Source: Saprospiraceae bacterium (GTDB taxonomy: Bacteria > Bacteroidota > Bacteroidia > Chitinophagales > Saprospiraceae). From it: a stretch of DNA of 50,457 nucleotides. The position numbers and the translations under genes are program-made. The stretch lies in contig JALWSS010000145.1 of NCBI GenBank assembly GCA_026993525.1, positions 1-50,457 on the forward strand. Direction: 5' to 3'. Shown here in pieces: positions 17,988-26,310 of the stretch (within the stretch, counting starts at the first letter, position 1; each line of letters begins with the position of its first letter). A model generated the notes under the pieces. That model saw only the letters and a program-made list of their open reading frames with translations, was not told the origin of the DNA and did not search any database.

Positions 17988-18020
17988 TCTGAAAACAGTT
18001 GTTGATAAATATACAATATG

Positions 18021-18057
18021 AAAGGTGGAGCATTAAGCAATGAAATACTCCACCTTT
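18021..18057 (-). other. Intercistronic hairpin
   Basis: AAAGGTGGAG (18021-18030) and CTCCACCTTT (18048-18057) pair exactly across a 17-base loop, in the 79-bp gap between sqr and the molybdopterin gene. No T run follows on the minus strand, so it is more likely an mRNA processing or stability element than a terminator. Confidence 0.5.
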
Positions 18058-18066
18058 TGACGGTTG

Positions 18067-19257
18067 TTAAGCAGTTCCCTTAAGGATTTTGTTCCAGTAC
18101 ATCCAGGGCAGGACATACTTTTTCAGCAGCCACATTGACCAGCGCTCTTTTGCCTGATTGAACGGGAAGGTCTCCTGAGGTGTGTTGCTGTAATCAAACT
18201 CGGCAAGGATCAATTTTCCATAGCCGGTTACCAACGGGCAAGAGCCGTAACCATTGTACTTGTCGGTGAGTGAGCCTCCGTCAATTACGTGCAAGAGGTT
18301 CTCAACCAATACAGGCGCCTGTTTTCTTACCGCAGCACCGGTTTTGGCGTTGGGGGTGCTGGATACATCGCCCAGGCTGAAAACATTTGGATAACGATTG
18401 TGCTGCAAAGTGAACTTGTCCACGTCCACCCAGCCAAAAGCATTGTCCGGAATTGCAAGGGGTGATTTTTTGATAAAATCAGGGGCGCTCTGTGGGGGTG
18501 TCACGTGCATCATGGCAAACTCCACTTCGTGGCGTGTTCCTTCCTTGTCTTCGAAAACAGCCTTTTTGTTGGGTCCGTCCACCTCTACCAGGTTGTGCAG
18601 GAAATGCGGGGTAATCTGATAGCGATCGTAAACTTTTTTCAGGGCCACCTCGTACTTGTCCACCCCGAAAATCCGGCTGCCACCGGAGTAAAAGTGAATG
18701 TTCACTTTGCCCAACAGGCCGTGCTTACGGAAGTAATCACCGGCCAGGAACATGATCTTCTGAGGAGCACCACCACACTTGATGGGCGTATTGGGTGCCG
18801 TGAAAATTGCATTGCCAGACTTGGTATTCCGGATGCACTCCCATGTGTACGGAGCCGTTTGAAAAGTATAGTTTGAGGTTACGCCGTTTTTACCAAGTGT
18901 TTCTTTCAGGCCCTTGACTTTATCCCAGTCGAGCTGAATGCCCGGAGCAACCACCATGTAGTCATAGGTGTAAACTGCTCCGCTTTTGCAAGTCACTTTG
19001 TTCTGCTCCGGCTCAAATGTCTCGGCAGCATCTTTTATCCAGGTAGCACCTTTCGGGATAAAATCCCCTTCTTTCCGCTCAGTTGCTTTCACATCAAAAG
19101 TACCTCCACCTACGAGGGTCCAGGCGGGCTGGTAGTAGTGTTTCTCAGACGGCTCGATGATGCCGATGTCCAATTTCGGGCGCTTGCGCAACAGCCTGGC
19201 CGCTACTGACAATCCAGCATTGCCACCGCCGATGATCAAGATTTGATGATGTTTCAT
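18067..19257 (-). CDS. sqr: Type II sulfide:quinone oxidoreductase
   Basis: The protein has 396 aa. It has an N-terminal FAD-binding motif (GGGNAGLSVAARL) and the hallmarks of type II SQR, the mitochondrial-like group: YQPAWTLVGGG at 42-52, Cys161 in KCGGAPQKIMF and Cys340 in YGSCPLVTGYGKLILAEFDY. The two cysteines are the catalytic sulfide-oxidising pair. The enzyme is a monotopic membrane flavoprotein that oxidises sulfide, reduces quinone and passes the sulfane sulfur to an acceptor such as sulfite, glutathione or CoA. It lacks the third cysteine of type I SQR and is clearly not NADH dehydrogenase. It sits 60 bp after the FeS-NrfD gene and 79 bp before the Mo enzyme. Confidence 0.9.
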   Translation of the reverse strand: MKHHQILIIGGGNAGLSVAARLLRKRPKLDIGIIEPSEKHYYQPAWTLVGGGTFDVKATERKEGDFIPKGATWIKDAAETFEPEQNKVTCKSGAVYTYDYMVVAPGIQLDWDKVKGLKETLGKNGVTSNYTFQTAPYTWECIRNTKSGNAIFTAPNTPIKCGGAPQKIMFLAGDYFRKHGLLGKVNIHFYSGGSRIFGVDKYEVALKKVYDRYQITPHFLHNLVEVDGPNKKAVFEDKEGTRHEVEFAMMHVTPPQSAPDFIKKSPLAIPDNAFGWVDVDKFTLQHNRYPNVFSLGDVSSTPNAKTGAAVRKQAPVLVENLLHVIDGGSLTDKYNGYGSCPLVTGYGKLILAEFDYSNTPQETFPFNQAKERWSMWLLKKYVLPWMYWNKILKGTA

Positions 19258-19317
19258 GATTGTTGGTTTTGTTTGATGAAACTGAAATTCATTCTCAAGC
19301 GAGGGGTGTGCCTCACC

Positions 19318-20937
19318 TTAGTTCAGTGGAATTCTTTGGGGTGCCTCAACCCATATTTTCTCAGTAATGAGAATGCCCGCAAGTACGAGAATACTTGCAA
19401 GGAGCATTACCTCATTGCCCCCGTATATGAGCATGGCAAGTGGAATGATATTTCCGAGGGTGATAGCGCCAATCCAAAACAACCCGGAATACCTTCCTTT
19501 GGTAATCATGTCCACTGTCAGTTCAGCATCTTCTGTTGGATGTTTCATGACCAGCTCCACAATTATTGTCAGCAGATTGATTCCAATGCCAACCAGCATT
19601 ACCTGGCCCAGGTAACCCGATGTGGTTTCAAAATTCCCGAGGAAGTAAGTAGCAATGGCCAGAGCTGCTGCTCCTGCCATAAAGCTGTGCACCAGCATGT
19701 GAACGGCCAGTGAAGGACTCTGCCAGAAATCACGGCCTTTGGCCTGAGCGAAGAGAAATGCCGTGTAAACTGCTGTGATCACACCGGAAACTACTGCCAG
19801 CCAAAATGATATTTGCGAAGCGAGCTTCCAGCCAAACATGGCTGAAACAGCCAGCAAAGTCAGCATGGCCCCATAAAGGGTGATCGCGTAAGCCCCTTTC
19901 ACCAGCCAACTGCTCCATTGCGGACGCAGCAACACATATAAAAAACGAGTGGGTTGATCCAGGTCCTTGATGAGCAAAATACCCGTGAGACCAAGAAAAA
20001 CCAGTGAAATCAGAACTGTTGCAGTCCCCATCCCCAGCATTTCAAAATCCATCAAACCGGAAAATTCGGGGAATAGAGAAGCAAGGGCCAAAACGAGAAA
20101 TGCACCGGCGGCAATGGCTTTGGTCCATACATATCCACTCACTTCCCAGCCCCACAAAATGCCTTTGTCAGGAACATCATAAACCCGTTTTTGATTTCCA
20201 AGCATTACATGGGCAGAGCTTGCAGGCCTTTCGGCCCCGGCACTGACCGTGGTCTCCTTCATGACTGTCGCCACAATATCATCTCCATCGTAGGCCAGCT
20301 TTTCCGTGTCTTTGGCAAAGTGCCCTACACCCCGCACCTGAGCTCCCCAAAGCGTGATGTTGGTTTTTTCAGTGGCCACAGGGTTCAGGGCAGTCTCGTC
20401 ACCATCAATGTAAAAGAGGTTTGGGTGTGTACCTTTGGATGCCTTCCTTACGGTAACCGTTTCACGGGACAGCAGCTCAGCTATTTCAGAATGAGGGTTG
20501 TCTATGTCGCCGCTGATGATGGCATGCTCCGGGCAAACATTTACACAGGCTGGTTCCAACCCCACATCAATCCGTTGAGCACAGTAGTTGCATTTGGCCG
20601 CAGTGTGGGTATCCGGATCAATGTACAAAGCATCATAAGGACAAGCCTGCATACAGGATTTACACCCGATACACCGGTTTTTGTCAAAATCCACAATGCC
20701 GTCCGGCCGGAAATAAAGCGCTTCCACCGGGCAAATCTCAACGCAAGGAGCGTCGGTGCAGTGGTTGCAGCGCATTACCGTGAAGACCCTTCTTGTGTTT
20801 GGGAAAGTGCCCTTTTCAACCTGCTTGACGAAAGTTCGATAAACGCCAACCGGAACGTCATGCTCTGACTTACAGGCAGTTGTACAGGCGTGACAACCAA
20901 TGCACTTCCGGTTGTCAATGATAAATCCGTACTTCAT
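19318..20937 (-). CDS. Fused 4Fe-4S ferredoxin / NrfD-type membrane subunit
   Basis: The protein has 539 aa. Residues 1-200 carry sixteen cysteines in four ferredoxin-type groups (12-22, 57-69, 89-99, 116-135), enough for four [4Fe-4S] clusters, as in DmsB/PsrB/SoeB. A linker of about 60 residues leads to eight or so membrane helices (265-530) of the NrfD/PsrC/SoeC type, which exchange electrons with quinone. In most complexes of this family the FeS and membrane subunits are separate genes; here they form one chain. No Tat signal is present, so the FeS domain faces the cytoplasm with the Mo subunit. It is the first gene of the operon and should connect the Mo enzyme to the quinone pool used by SQR. 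Confidence 0.85.
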   Translation of the reverse strand: MKYGFIIDNRKCIGCHACTTACKSEHDVPVGVYRTFVKQVEKGTFPNTRRVFTVMRCNHCTDAPCVEICPVEALYFRPDGIVDFDKNRCIGCKSCMQACPYDALYIDPDTHTAAKCNYCAQRIDVGLEPACVNVCPEHAIISGDIDNPHSEIAELLSRETVTVRKASKGTHPNLFYIDGDETALNPVATEKTNITLWGAQVRGVGHFAKDTEKLAYDGDDIVATVMKETTVSAGAERPASSAHVMLGNQKRVYDVPDKGILWGWEVSGYVWTKAIAAGAFLVLALASLFPEFSGLMDFEMLGMGTATVLISLVFLGLTGILLIKDLDQPTRFLYVLLRPQWSSWLVKGAYAITLYGAMLTLLAVSAMFGWKLASQISFWLAVVSGVITAVYTAFLFAQAKGRDFWQSPSLAVHMLVHSFMAGAAALAIATYFLGNFETTSGYLGQVMLVGIGINLLTIIVELVMKHPTEDAELTVDMITKGRYSGLFWIGAITLGNIIPLAMLIYGGNEVMLLASILVLAGILITEKIWVEAPQRIPLN

Positions 20938-21003
20938 TTAAAAGCTCGTTTTTCCTTTTTTCTCAATGGGGTCGTAAAAGAAGAACATGCCCAATTGCTT
21001 TAA

Positions 21004-21019
21004 GGTGACATTGATCACA
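21004..21019 (-). promoter_or_regulatory. CRP/FNR-family-like operator upstream of the sulfur operon
   Basis: The + strand reads GGTGACATTGATCACA, that is GTGA-N6-TCAC (21005-21018), the exact half-site spacing of CRP-type sites, with a good outer match on one side. It lies about 70 bp before the start codon of the first operon gene. A second palindromic stretch, TATCA-CA-TGATA, follows at 21040-21051. Regulation by a CRP/FNR homologue is inferred only. Confidence 0.4.
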
Positions 21020-21265
21020 ATAAAAAAGAAAGAAAACAATATCACATGATAGAATGACGAAAATTATTCTCCTTACAGACCATCGGTTTGCCAAATAAAA
21101 TTTGACAACTTTTCGGGTGGAAAGATGATAAAATTTGGTGGATTTTGGCAAGGTGACCCCAACTAATCCCCGCAACCCGGGTTACAATGTGCTGGTTCCA
21201 ACCATCAGGAAAAACTTTACCCGAATACAGCCAGGAAACCAGCTCCGCTGATAGGTATAACTTGT

Positions 21266-21273
21266 TATCTTTG
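21266..21273 (+). promoter_or_regulatory. -7 promoter element of queA
   Basis: TATCTTTG followed by CGCGC matches the Bacteroidota TAnnTTTG element and typical start context. It lies 150 bp upstream of queA, so the transcript would begin with a long leader that contains the inverted repeats at 21315-21396. No clean TTG lies at the standard distance. Confidence 0.4.
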
Positions 21274-21314
21274 CGCGCTTTCTGAAGGCCCTTCTTGTCA
21301 TACTGTACTCGACT

Positions 21315-21396
21315 CGAAGTGGTTTGAGAATAACCCATCACTCTCGTTAAGTGTGGATGGGGAGTTTGGGCGGCGTACGCCGCCCAAACCACTTCG
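21315..21396 (+). promoter_or_regulatory. Structured leader of queA with overlapping inverted repeats
   Basis: CGAAGTGGTTT (21315-21325) pairs perfectly with AAACCACTTCG (21386-21396). GTTTGGGCGGCG (21364-21375) pairs perfectly with CGCCGCCCAAAC (21378-21389). The two pairings share the AAAC at 21386-21389 and cannot both form fully. A third, smaller stem is CCATC/GATGG (21335-21339 with 21356-21360). The block ends 27 bp before the queA start. Confidence 0.5.
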
Positions 21397-21423
21397 TTTT
21401 GAGTATATAAACTTCTGAAGTTA

Positions 21424-22488
21424 ATGAGGACTAAACTTTCTCAATTCAATTACGAACTCGACCCCTCTTTGATAGCCCAATACCCGGCACCAAACCGTGA
21501 TGAATCCAAACTGATGGTTCTTCACAGGGATACCGGCAAGATTGAGCACAAGGTTTTCAAAGACATCCTCGATTATTTTGACGAAGAAGATGTAATGATC
21601 TTCAACAATACGAAGGTCTTCCCCGCAAGAATGTTTGGCCGCAAAGAAAAGACAGGCGCCAAAATTGAGGTCTTTTTGCTTCGGGAACTGAATTCCGACC
21701 AGCGCCTGTGGGATGTCCTCGTAGATCCTGCACGGAAGATTCGTGTTGGTAACAAGCTGTACTTTATGGACAGCAAAGACAATGAATTGCTGGTAGCCGA
21801 AGTAGTTGACAATACAACCTCCAGGGGACGGACCATCCGCTTCCTTTTTGACGGAACGGATGAAGAGTTCCGCACCAACCTCAACAAGCTCGGAAACACC
21901 CCCCTGCCCAAATACATCAGCAGGGAAAGCGAAGAAATTGACAGAGAAAGGTATCAAACCGTGTATGCCAAGGAATTGGGTGCAGTAGCAGCCCCAACAG
22001 CAGGTCTTCACTTCAGTGAAGGCTTGATGAAACGCCTCCAGATCAAAGGAATTGATTTTGCAGAAGTGACCCTTCACGTGGGGCTTGGCACCTTCCGGCC
22101 CATCGAGGTTGAAGACCTTTCCAAGCACAAAATGGATGCAGAGTACTTCCGGGTAACCCGTGAAGCTACTGACATTGTGAACAAAGGCAAACGAGAAGGG
22201 AAAAGGGTTTGTGCCGTAGGCACGACTTCTATGAGAGCCATCGAAAGTGCTGTTTCGGCTGAGAGCCTTTTGAAACCGGTCGAGGGCTGGACCAACCTCT
22301 TTATTTATCCCCCATTTGAATTCCACATTGCCGATTCAATGATCACCAACCTGCACCTGCCAAAATCCAGTTTGCTGATCATGGTATCTGCCTTTGCAGG
22401 AACTGAATTCATCAAGGAAGCTTACGCAGAAGCCATCAAGCACAAATACCGTTTCTACAGCTACGGTGATGCCATGCTCATCCTTTGA
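21424..22488 (+). CDS. queA: tRNA preQ1(34) S-adenosylmethionine ribosyltransferase-isomerase
   Basis: The protein has 354 aa, the normal length for QueA. It uses SAM as a ribosyl donor to convert preQ1 at tRNA position 34 into epoxyqueuosine. Family segments are plain: the N-terminal [46 protein letters not shown], the [13 protein letters not shown] motif, [10 protein letters not shown], and the C-terminal [18 protein letters not shown]. The ATG follows directly after the structured leader. It is single, with a strong terminator behind it. No other queuosine genes are in the window. Confidence 0.97.
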   Translation: MRTKLSQFNYELDPSLIAQYPAPNRDESKLMVLHRDTGKIEHKVFKDILDYFDEEDVMIFNNTKVFPARMFGRKEKTGAKIEVFLLRELNSDQRLWDVLVDPARKIRVGNKLYFMDSKDNELLVAEVVDNTTSRGRTIRFLFDGTDEEFRTNLNKLGNTPLPKYISRESEEIDRERYQTVYAKELGAVAAPTAGLHFSEGLMKRLQIKGIDFAEVTLHVGLGTFRPIEVEDLSKHKMDAEYFRVTREATDIVNKGKREGKRVCAVGTTSMRAIESAVSAESLLKPVEGWTNLFIYPPFEFHIADSMITNLHLPKSSLLIMVSAFAGTEFIKEAYAEAIKHKYRFYSYGDAMLIL

Positions 22489-22511
22489 CCAGTTCCTCTC
22501 ACAATCCACTC

Positions 22512-22550
22512 AAAAAGCGGAGCCTCTGTTGATGTTCCGCTTTTTTTTTT
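22512..22550. terminator. Terminator of queA, shared with the convergent gene
   Basis: AAAAAGCGGA (22512-22521) pairs with TCCGCTTTTT (22536-22545), followed by a ten-T run on the + strand. The stop codon of the convergent methyltransferase begins at the last T. The A5 on the left allows weaker action on the minus strand. Confidence 0.9.
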
Positions 22551-23728
22551 CACAAAACCTGAACGGCCAGCCCCTTGAGATAAGCACCTTCCGAATGGTA
22601 CAGATTTACCGGATGATCGGGAGATTGTGACAAATGGTGCATGACCCGCACCTGTCTTCCGGCCTCCAATGCTGCCGCTACAATGGTGTTGTAAAACAAG
22701 GCCCTGTCAACAACCCTGCTGCACGAAAAAGTAAACATCACTCCCCCGGGGGCCACCTTCTTCATGGCAGCAGCGTTCAGTCGTTTATAGCCCTGAACAG
22801 CTTTGTGTCGCTTCGCAAAACTCTTTGCATACGCCGGTGGGTCCACCACCACCACGTCGTATTGCTCACAACTTTTCAGGAACTTCAAAGTATCTTCCAC
22901 GAATGATTTGTGGGCATCCATACCGGGAAAGTTCATCTCCACGTTCCGGTCACACCATGAAATGGCCTTGTCAGAGGCATCAACCGAATGAACCAAACGG
23001 GCTCCTCCTTTCAAGGCATAAATAGAGAAGCCCCCGGAATAGCTGAAACAGTTCAGTACCCGTTTCGCTTCGCAATATGGCTCAATGAGTTCACGGTTGT
23101 TTCGCTGGTCCAGAAAGAAACCCGTTTTCTGTCCCGATACCCAATCAACATGGAATCGGATACCATTCTCGAGCACGGGTTCCGGATTGGCCTCACCCCG
23201 GATAAAGCCATTTGCCAAAGGAGCGGCGTAATTTGCCGGAAGGGTCTCGCTGCTCTTGTCATAGATGGCGCTGATTTCACCATTTCCAACATTCAGAATT
23301 GCTTCGGCGATTTGGTCAATGCTCCTGTGCATCCCTATGGAATGACATTGCACCACTGCCACCTCCCCATATACATCCACCACCAGGCCCGGCAAGCCGT
23401 CGCCCTCAGCGTGGACCAGCCGATAGCAGGTGGTCCGGTCAGGTGCCGGCAACGAAAGCGTATGCCGGTAATCGAAAGCACTTTTAAGTTTTTGGTTCCA
23501 AAAATGGTTGTCTATGGACTCTTCCCGAAAGGTGAGTATCTGCACGGAAATACTTCCGTTGTGGAAGTGACCTGTAGCCAGGTAATTCCCCCTGTGGTCA
23601 GCAACCTTTACCAATTCACCGTCAGCTATTTCCTTCGTCGCCAGATTTTGGATGGCTCCGGAAAAAATCCAGGGGTGAAAGCGCCTGACAGGTTTCTCTT
23701 TGCCGGGTTTGAGTTGAAGAGTTTTCAT
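22550..23728 (-). CDS. Class I SAM-dependent rRNA methyltransferase (RlmI-like)
   Basis: The protein has 392 aa from MKTLQLKPGKEKPVRRFHPW (23728); the longer open frame upstream lacks any conserved sequence. An N-terminal PUA domain (RRFHPWIFSGAI, LVKVADHRGNYLATGHF) is followed by an RlmI-type middle region with VSGQKTGFFLDQRNNR. The Rossmann methyltransferase core has VLNCFSYSGGFSIYA (SAM motif I) and the catalytic-region motif VVVDPPAYAKS. RlmI of E. coli makes m5C1962 in 23S rRNA; the same target is likely but not shown. Confidence 0.9.
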   Translation of the reverse strand: MKTLQLKPGKEKPVRRFHPWIFSGAIQNLATKEIADGELVKVADHRGNYLATGHFHNGSISVQILTFREESIDNHFWNQKLKSAFDYRHTLSLPAPDRTTCYRLVHAEGDGLPGLVVDVYGEVAVVQCHSIGMHRSIDQIAEAILNVGNGEISAIYDKSSETLPANYAAPLANGFIRGEANPEPVLENGIRFHVDWVSGQKTGFFLDQRNNRELIEPYCEAKRVLNCFSYSGGFSIYALKGGARLVHSVDASDKAISWCDRNVEMNFPGMDAHKSFVEDTLKFLKSCEQYDVVVVDPPAYAKSFAKRHKAVQGYKRLNAAAMKKVAPGGVMFTFSCSRVVDRALFYNTIVAAALEAGRQVRVMHHLSQSPDHPVNLYHSEGAYLKGLAVQVL

Positions 23729-23787
23729 CGTTTTGATTAGTAATCGAGCGGCGAAGGAAAGAAGAATTAAAGAGCCGGACAATAGAA

Positions 23788-23829
23788 AAAGGTCATGCCT
23801 CCAGCAATTGCACGAATGACATGACCTTT
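23788..23829 (-). terminator. Terminator of the nucleoside permease gene
   Basis: AAAGGTCATG (23788-23797) pairs exactly with CATGACCTTT (23820-23829) across a 22-base loop. On the minus strand a T5 run follows. It lies just past the stop codon at 23844. Confidence 0.75.
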
Positions 23830-23843
23830 CTGAGGAGAAGATA

Positions 23844-25046
23844 TCAGGCCGGCTGCTTCCGCTCTTTGAAAAACATGGAGAACAGCAGGAGTACCAATCC
23901 CGAAATGGCGGCTGGCACCAGCCATACGTTTTGCCAGTTGTGTGAGTTTTCACCAGTTGTGTAAGCATCCACCACCAGTCCGGCGATGTAAAAACCAATC
24001 AACATGCCCACACCGTAAGTAGCCAGGGTGATGAGGCCCTGAGCGGCACTTTTGAATTGCTCGCCGGCTTTGTTATCGGTGTAAATCTGGCCGGTTACGA
24101 AGAAAAAGTCGTAACAGATGCCGTGCAGCAAGATACCTGTCATCAGCATCCAGAAACCGGAACCGGCATCTCCCTGTGCGAACAGGACATACCGGAGCAC
24201 CCAGGCTGCCATGCCTATGAGCAGCATTCGTTTCACTCCAAGCCTGACAAACAGGTAGGGCATGAGAAACATGAACACCACTTCTGACATTTGTCCGAAA
24301 GTCATCTTACCGGCTGCCGCCGGAACTGACAGCTCATTCAGGAACTGATTGGCGAAGCTGTAATAAAAGGCGAGCGGAACGCAAATGGCCACTGAAGCGA
24401 TAAAGAAAACCAGGAAGTTGCCGTCTTTGAGCATTCCAAGTGCATCCAGGCCCAGCACTTCTCTTATGCTGACATCTTTGCCAGCTTTTGGAGGAGGTGT
24501 TTTGGGCAAGGTGAAACTCATCACACCCAAAACGGCAGCGGCAATGGCAGCCATTTTAAAGGTAAGTTCAAGTGTACCCTTCTGCTCCCAGGCAAACCAG
24601 CCGATCAGCAGTCCGGCTACGATCCAGCCTATTGTGCCAAAGACCCTGATCCAGGGGAACTCCTTCTCGGTGCTATCCATCTGGTTGAAGGAAATGCTGT
24701 TCACCAATGCGAGGGTGGGCATATAAAGGATCATATAACCCAACAAAACGGGGAAGAATGCTCCGAAGTCCTGCACCGAAGCCAGATACCAAAGCAGCAC
24801 CGCCCCAATGATGTGCAGGACACCAAGGATGCGCTCGGCATTGAAAAACCGGTCGGCTATGAGTCCGATGATGAACGGAGCAATGATGGCGCCCCATGAT
24901 TGTGTACCGTAGGCAATGCCGGTATCGGCCCCACTGGCATTGAGCTGTGCTGAAAGAAACCTGCCCATCGTCACAAACCACGCACCCCAGATGAAAAACT
25001 CCAGGAACATCATGGTGGACAATTGAATTCTCGTACCTGATTTCAT
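23844..25046 (-). CDS. Nucleoside:H+ symporter family MFS permease (NupG-like)
   Basis: The protein has 400 aa with twelve predicted membrane helices. The start MKSGTRIQLSTMMFLEFFIWGAWFVTMG and the segment WGAIIAPFIIGLIADRFFNAERILG fit the nucleoside:H+ symporter family (NupG/XapB). The substrate would be nucleosides, moved into the cell with protons. In Bacteroidota this family is often close to sugar-phosphate or dehydrogenase genes. The upstream neighbour here is the truncated 6-phosphogluconate dehydrogenase gene, separated by a dispersed repeat, so the two may no longer form an operon. Confidence 0.85.
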   Translation of the reverse strand: MKSGTRIQLSTMMFLEFFIWGAWFVTMGRFLSAQLNASGADTGIAYGTQSWGAIIAPFIIGLIADRFFNAERILGVLHIIGAVLLWYLASVQDFGAFFPVLLGYMILYMPTLALVNSISFNQMDSTEKEFPWIRVFGTIGWIVAGLLIGWFAWEQKGTLELTFKMAAIAAAVLGVMSFTLPKTPPPKAGKDVSIREVLGLDALGMLKDGNFLVFFIASVAICVPLAFYYSFANQFLNELSVPAAAGKMTFGQMSEVVFMFLMPYLFVRLGVKRMLLIGMAAWVLRYVLFAQGDAGSGFWMLMTGILLHGICYDFFFVTGQIYTDNKAGEQFKSAAQGLITLATYGVGMLIGFYIAGLVVDAYTTGENSHNWQNVWLVPAAISGLVLLLFSMFFKERKQPA

Positions 25047-25149
25047 GGTAAGTCGTTTGAGTTTTGATGTTTATGATGGAATAATCCAGCGAACAAGATA
25101 ATGAGTCCCCTGAAAAAAGTCATTTTACACTGGAGTTGACTGTAAAGAA

Positions 25150-25307
25150 GTGGTTGATCACGATCCGGGAAGTTGAGAGTAACCTGTCCCGAGGATCGGA
25201 AGCATAAAGCCTTGGTTGATCCCGTCCCAAGACGGGAGGTTTAGAGCAACCCCTCTCAACCCCTCTCAACTCCTCCAAACCCCTCTAAACCCTCTAAACC
25301 CTCCCCC
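25150..25307. repeat. Dispersed hairpin repeat that ends the gnd frame
   Basis: The unit GTTGATCCCGTC-n-GACGGGAGGTTTAGAG (25215-25246) has the same plan as the repeats at 14853 and 39507. A tail of CCCCTCTCAACC/CCCTCTAAACC octamers follows on the opposite strand sense (25249-25307). A degraded second unit with ATCCGGGAAGTTGAGAG lies at 25163-25179. The octamer tail runs into the 3' end of the 6-phosphogluconate dehydrogenase gene and supplies its last 17 or so codons and its stop. Confidence 0.85.
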
Positions 25308-26026
25308 CCTTTGATGGCGTCCGGCTTCGGGTCTTTGGAAAAGGCATTCTCCAACAACCCGATCAACCAACCCCGGATGGCCGGGCCGTGGTTCCACACT
25401 TTGGCCACCGCTTTGATATCCAATTCGAACTGGCTCTTTTCCAGCACTTCAAAGCCCTCGGCAATGGCCTGCATCATGCCGTACCCGATGCCGTTGTGGA
25501 CCATCTTCACAAAATGGCCGCTTCCGGCGGCACCGGTGTGCAGGTGCCCGCCTTTCACCGAAATGGCTGTAAAAAGCGCTTTCAACGGGGCGTAGGCTTC
25601 CGGTTCTCCGCCCACCATGGTACAGGCTCCGTTCAAAGCCCCGTCTGTGCCTCCGCTGGTTCCACAATCTATGAAGTGGATGCCCTTTTCCTTCAGGCTG
25701 CCATATCGCCGGAGGCTGTCGTTGAAATTGCTGTTGCCGCCGTCTATAATGGTGTCACCGGGTTCGAGCAATTGCGACAGTTCATCAATGACGGATTCGG
25801 TAGCCTCCCCTTCAGTCACCATCACCCAAATGACTTTGGGCTTTGGAAGGTGCAGCACGACACCGGCCAGGGAGGAAGTTGTCTCTATACCATCGGCACT
25901 GGCCATTCTCCGGTTATCGGGATTTTCATCATAAGCCAGCACTTTGAAGCCGTTTCGTTGCATGTTGCGGGCCAATGGATTTCCCATCTTTCCCAGCCCC
26001 ACCAGGCCGAGGGTAGTCAGTTTCAT
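25256..26026 (-). pseudogene. gnd: 6-phosphogluconate dehydrogenase (decarboxylating), C-terminally truncated by a repeat
   Basis: The reading frame encodes 256 aa; this short YqeC/GntZ-type 6PGDH is usually about 300 aa. The NADP-binding start MKLTTLGLVGLGKMGNPLARN, the IIDGGNSNFNDS motif, the catalytic Lys region GHFVKMVHNGIGYGMMQ and the start of the C-terminal helical domain (RGWLIGLLENAFSKDPKPDAI) are intact. After that the frame reads KGGEGLEGLEGFGGVERG, which is translation of the dispersed GAGAGGTT repeat, and the stop codon also comes from the repeat. The missing 45-60 residues form part of the substrate and dimer interface. The enzyme is therefore probably inactive or altered. The adjacent GntP gene is also broken, which supports loss of the pathway. 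Confidence 0.75.
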
Positions 26027-26092
26027 AACCGGAATTGTTTTGTGGTTTTATCTGGAAAAGCAGTTGTTGCCGCAGGCGACCTTAAAACTGAG

Positions 26093-26187
26093 TGCCCCGA
26101 TGCCGAAGGCTTTCGGGCTATCGGGGCAAAAATCCCCAATTCACGAAAGGCTCATGTTATTGATCCCGGGATCTTCTCGGGATTGAA
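26093..26187. repeat. Nested palindromes of two dispersed families
   Basis: TGCCCCGA (26093-26100) pairs with TCGGGGCA (26121-26128), enclosing a second inverted repeat CCGAA/TTCGG. This is followed by GATCCCGGGATCTTCTCGGGATTG (split: GATCCCGGG at 26163 and CTCGGGATTG ending 26187). The first shares the 17-mer TTTTTGCCCCGATAGCC (minus strand, 26132-26116) with 13481-13497. Confidence 0.65.
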
Positions 26188-26310
26188 ATGCGTCGTTGAT
26201 TGTTCACCTTCCCTTAAACCGTTCAATTGCAATCAACTACGCATAAAAAAACCTAAAAAACCTCTCAAAAAAACCTTTCAAAAACAAGCACTAACCGGAA
26301 TGTGACCTTT

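Noticed and set aside
17331-18005. 225-codon + strand frame opposite the molybdopterin enzyme
   Set aside because: Shadow of a strongly conserved gene on the minus strand; no recognisable domain.
21315-21396. preQ1 riboswitch in front of queA
   Set aside because: The long GC-rich perfect stems do not fit the compact pseudoknot of preQ1-I or the other classes I know. Kept as a structured leader of unknown type.
21421-22326. 301-codon minus strand frame opposite queA
   Set aside because: Antisense shadow; queA on the + strand is unambiguous.
25256-26026. Intact 6-phosphogluconate dehydrogenase
   Set aside because: The last residues translate the dispersed repeat, and the conserved C-terminal part is missing.
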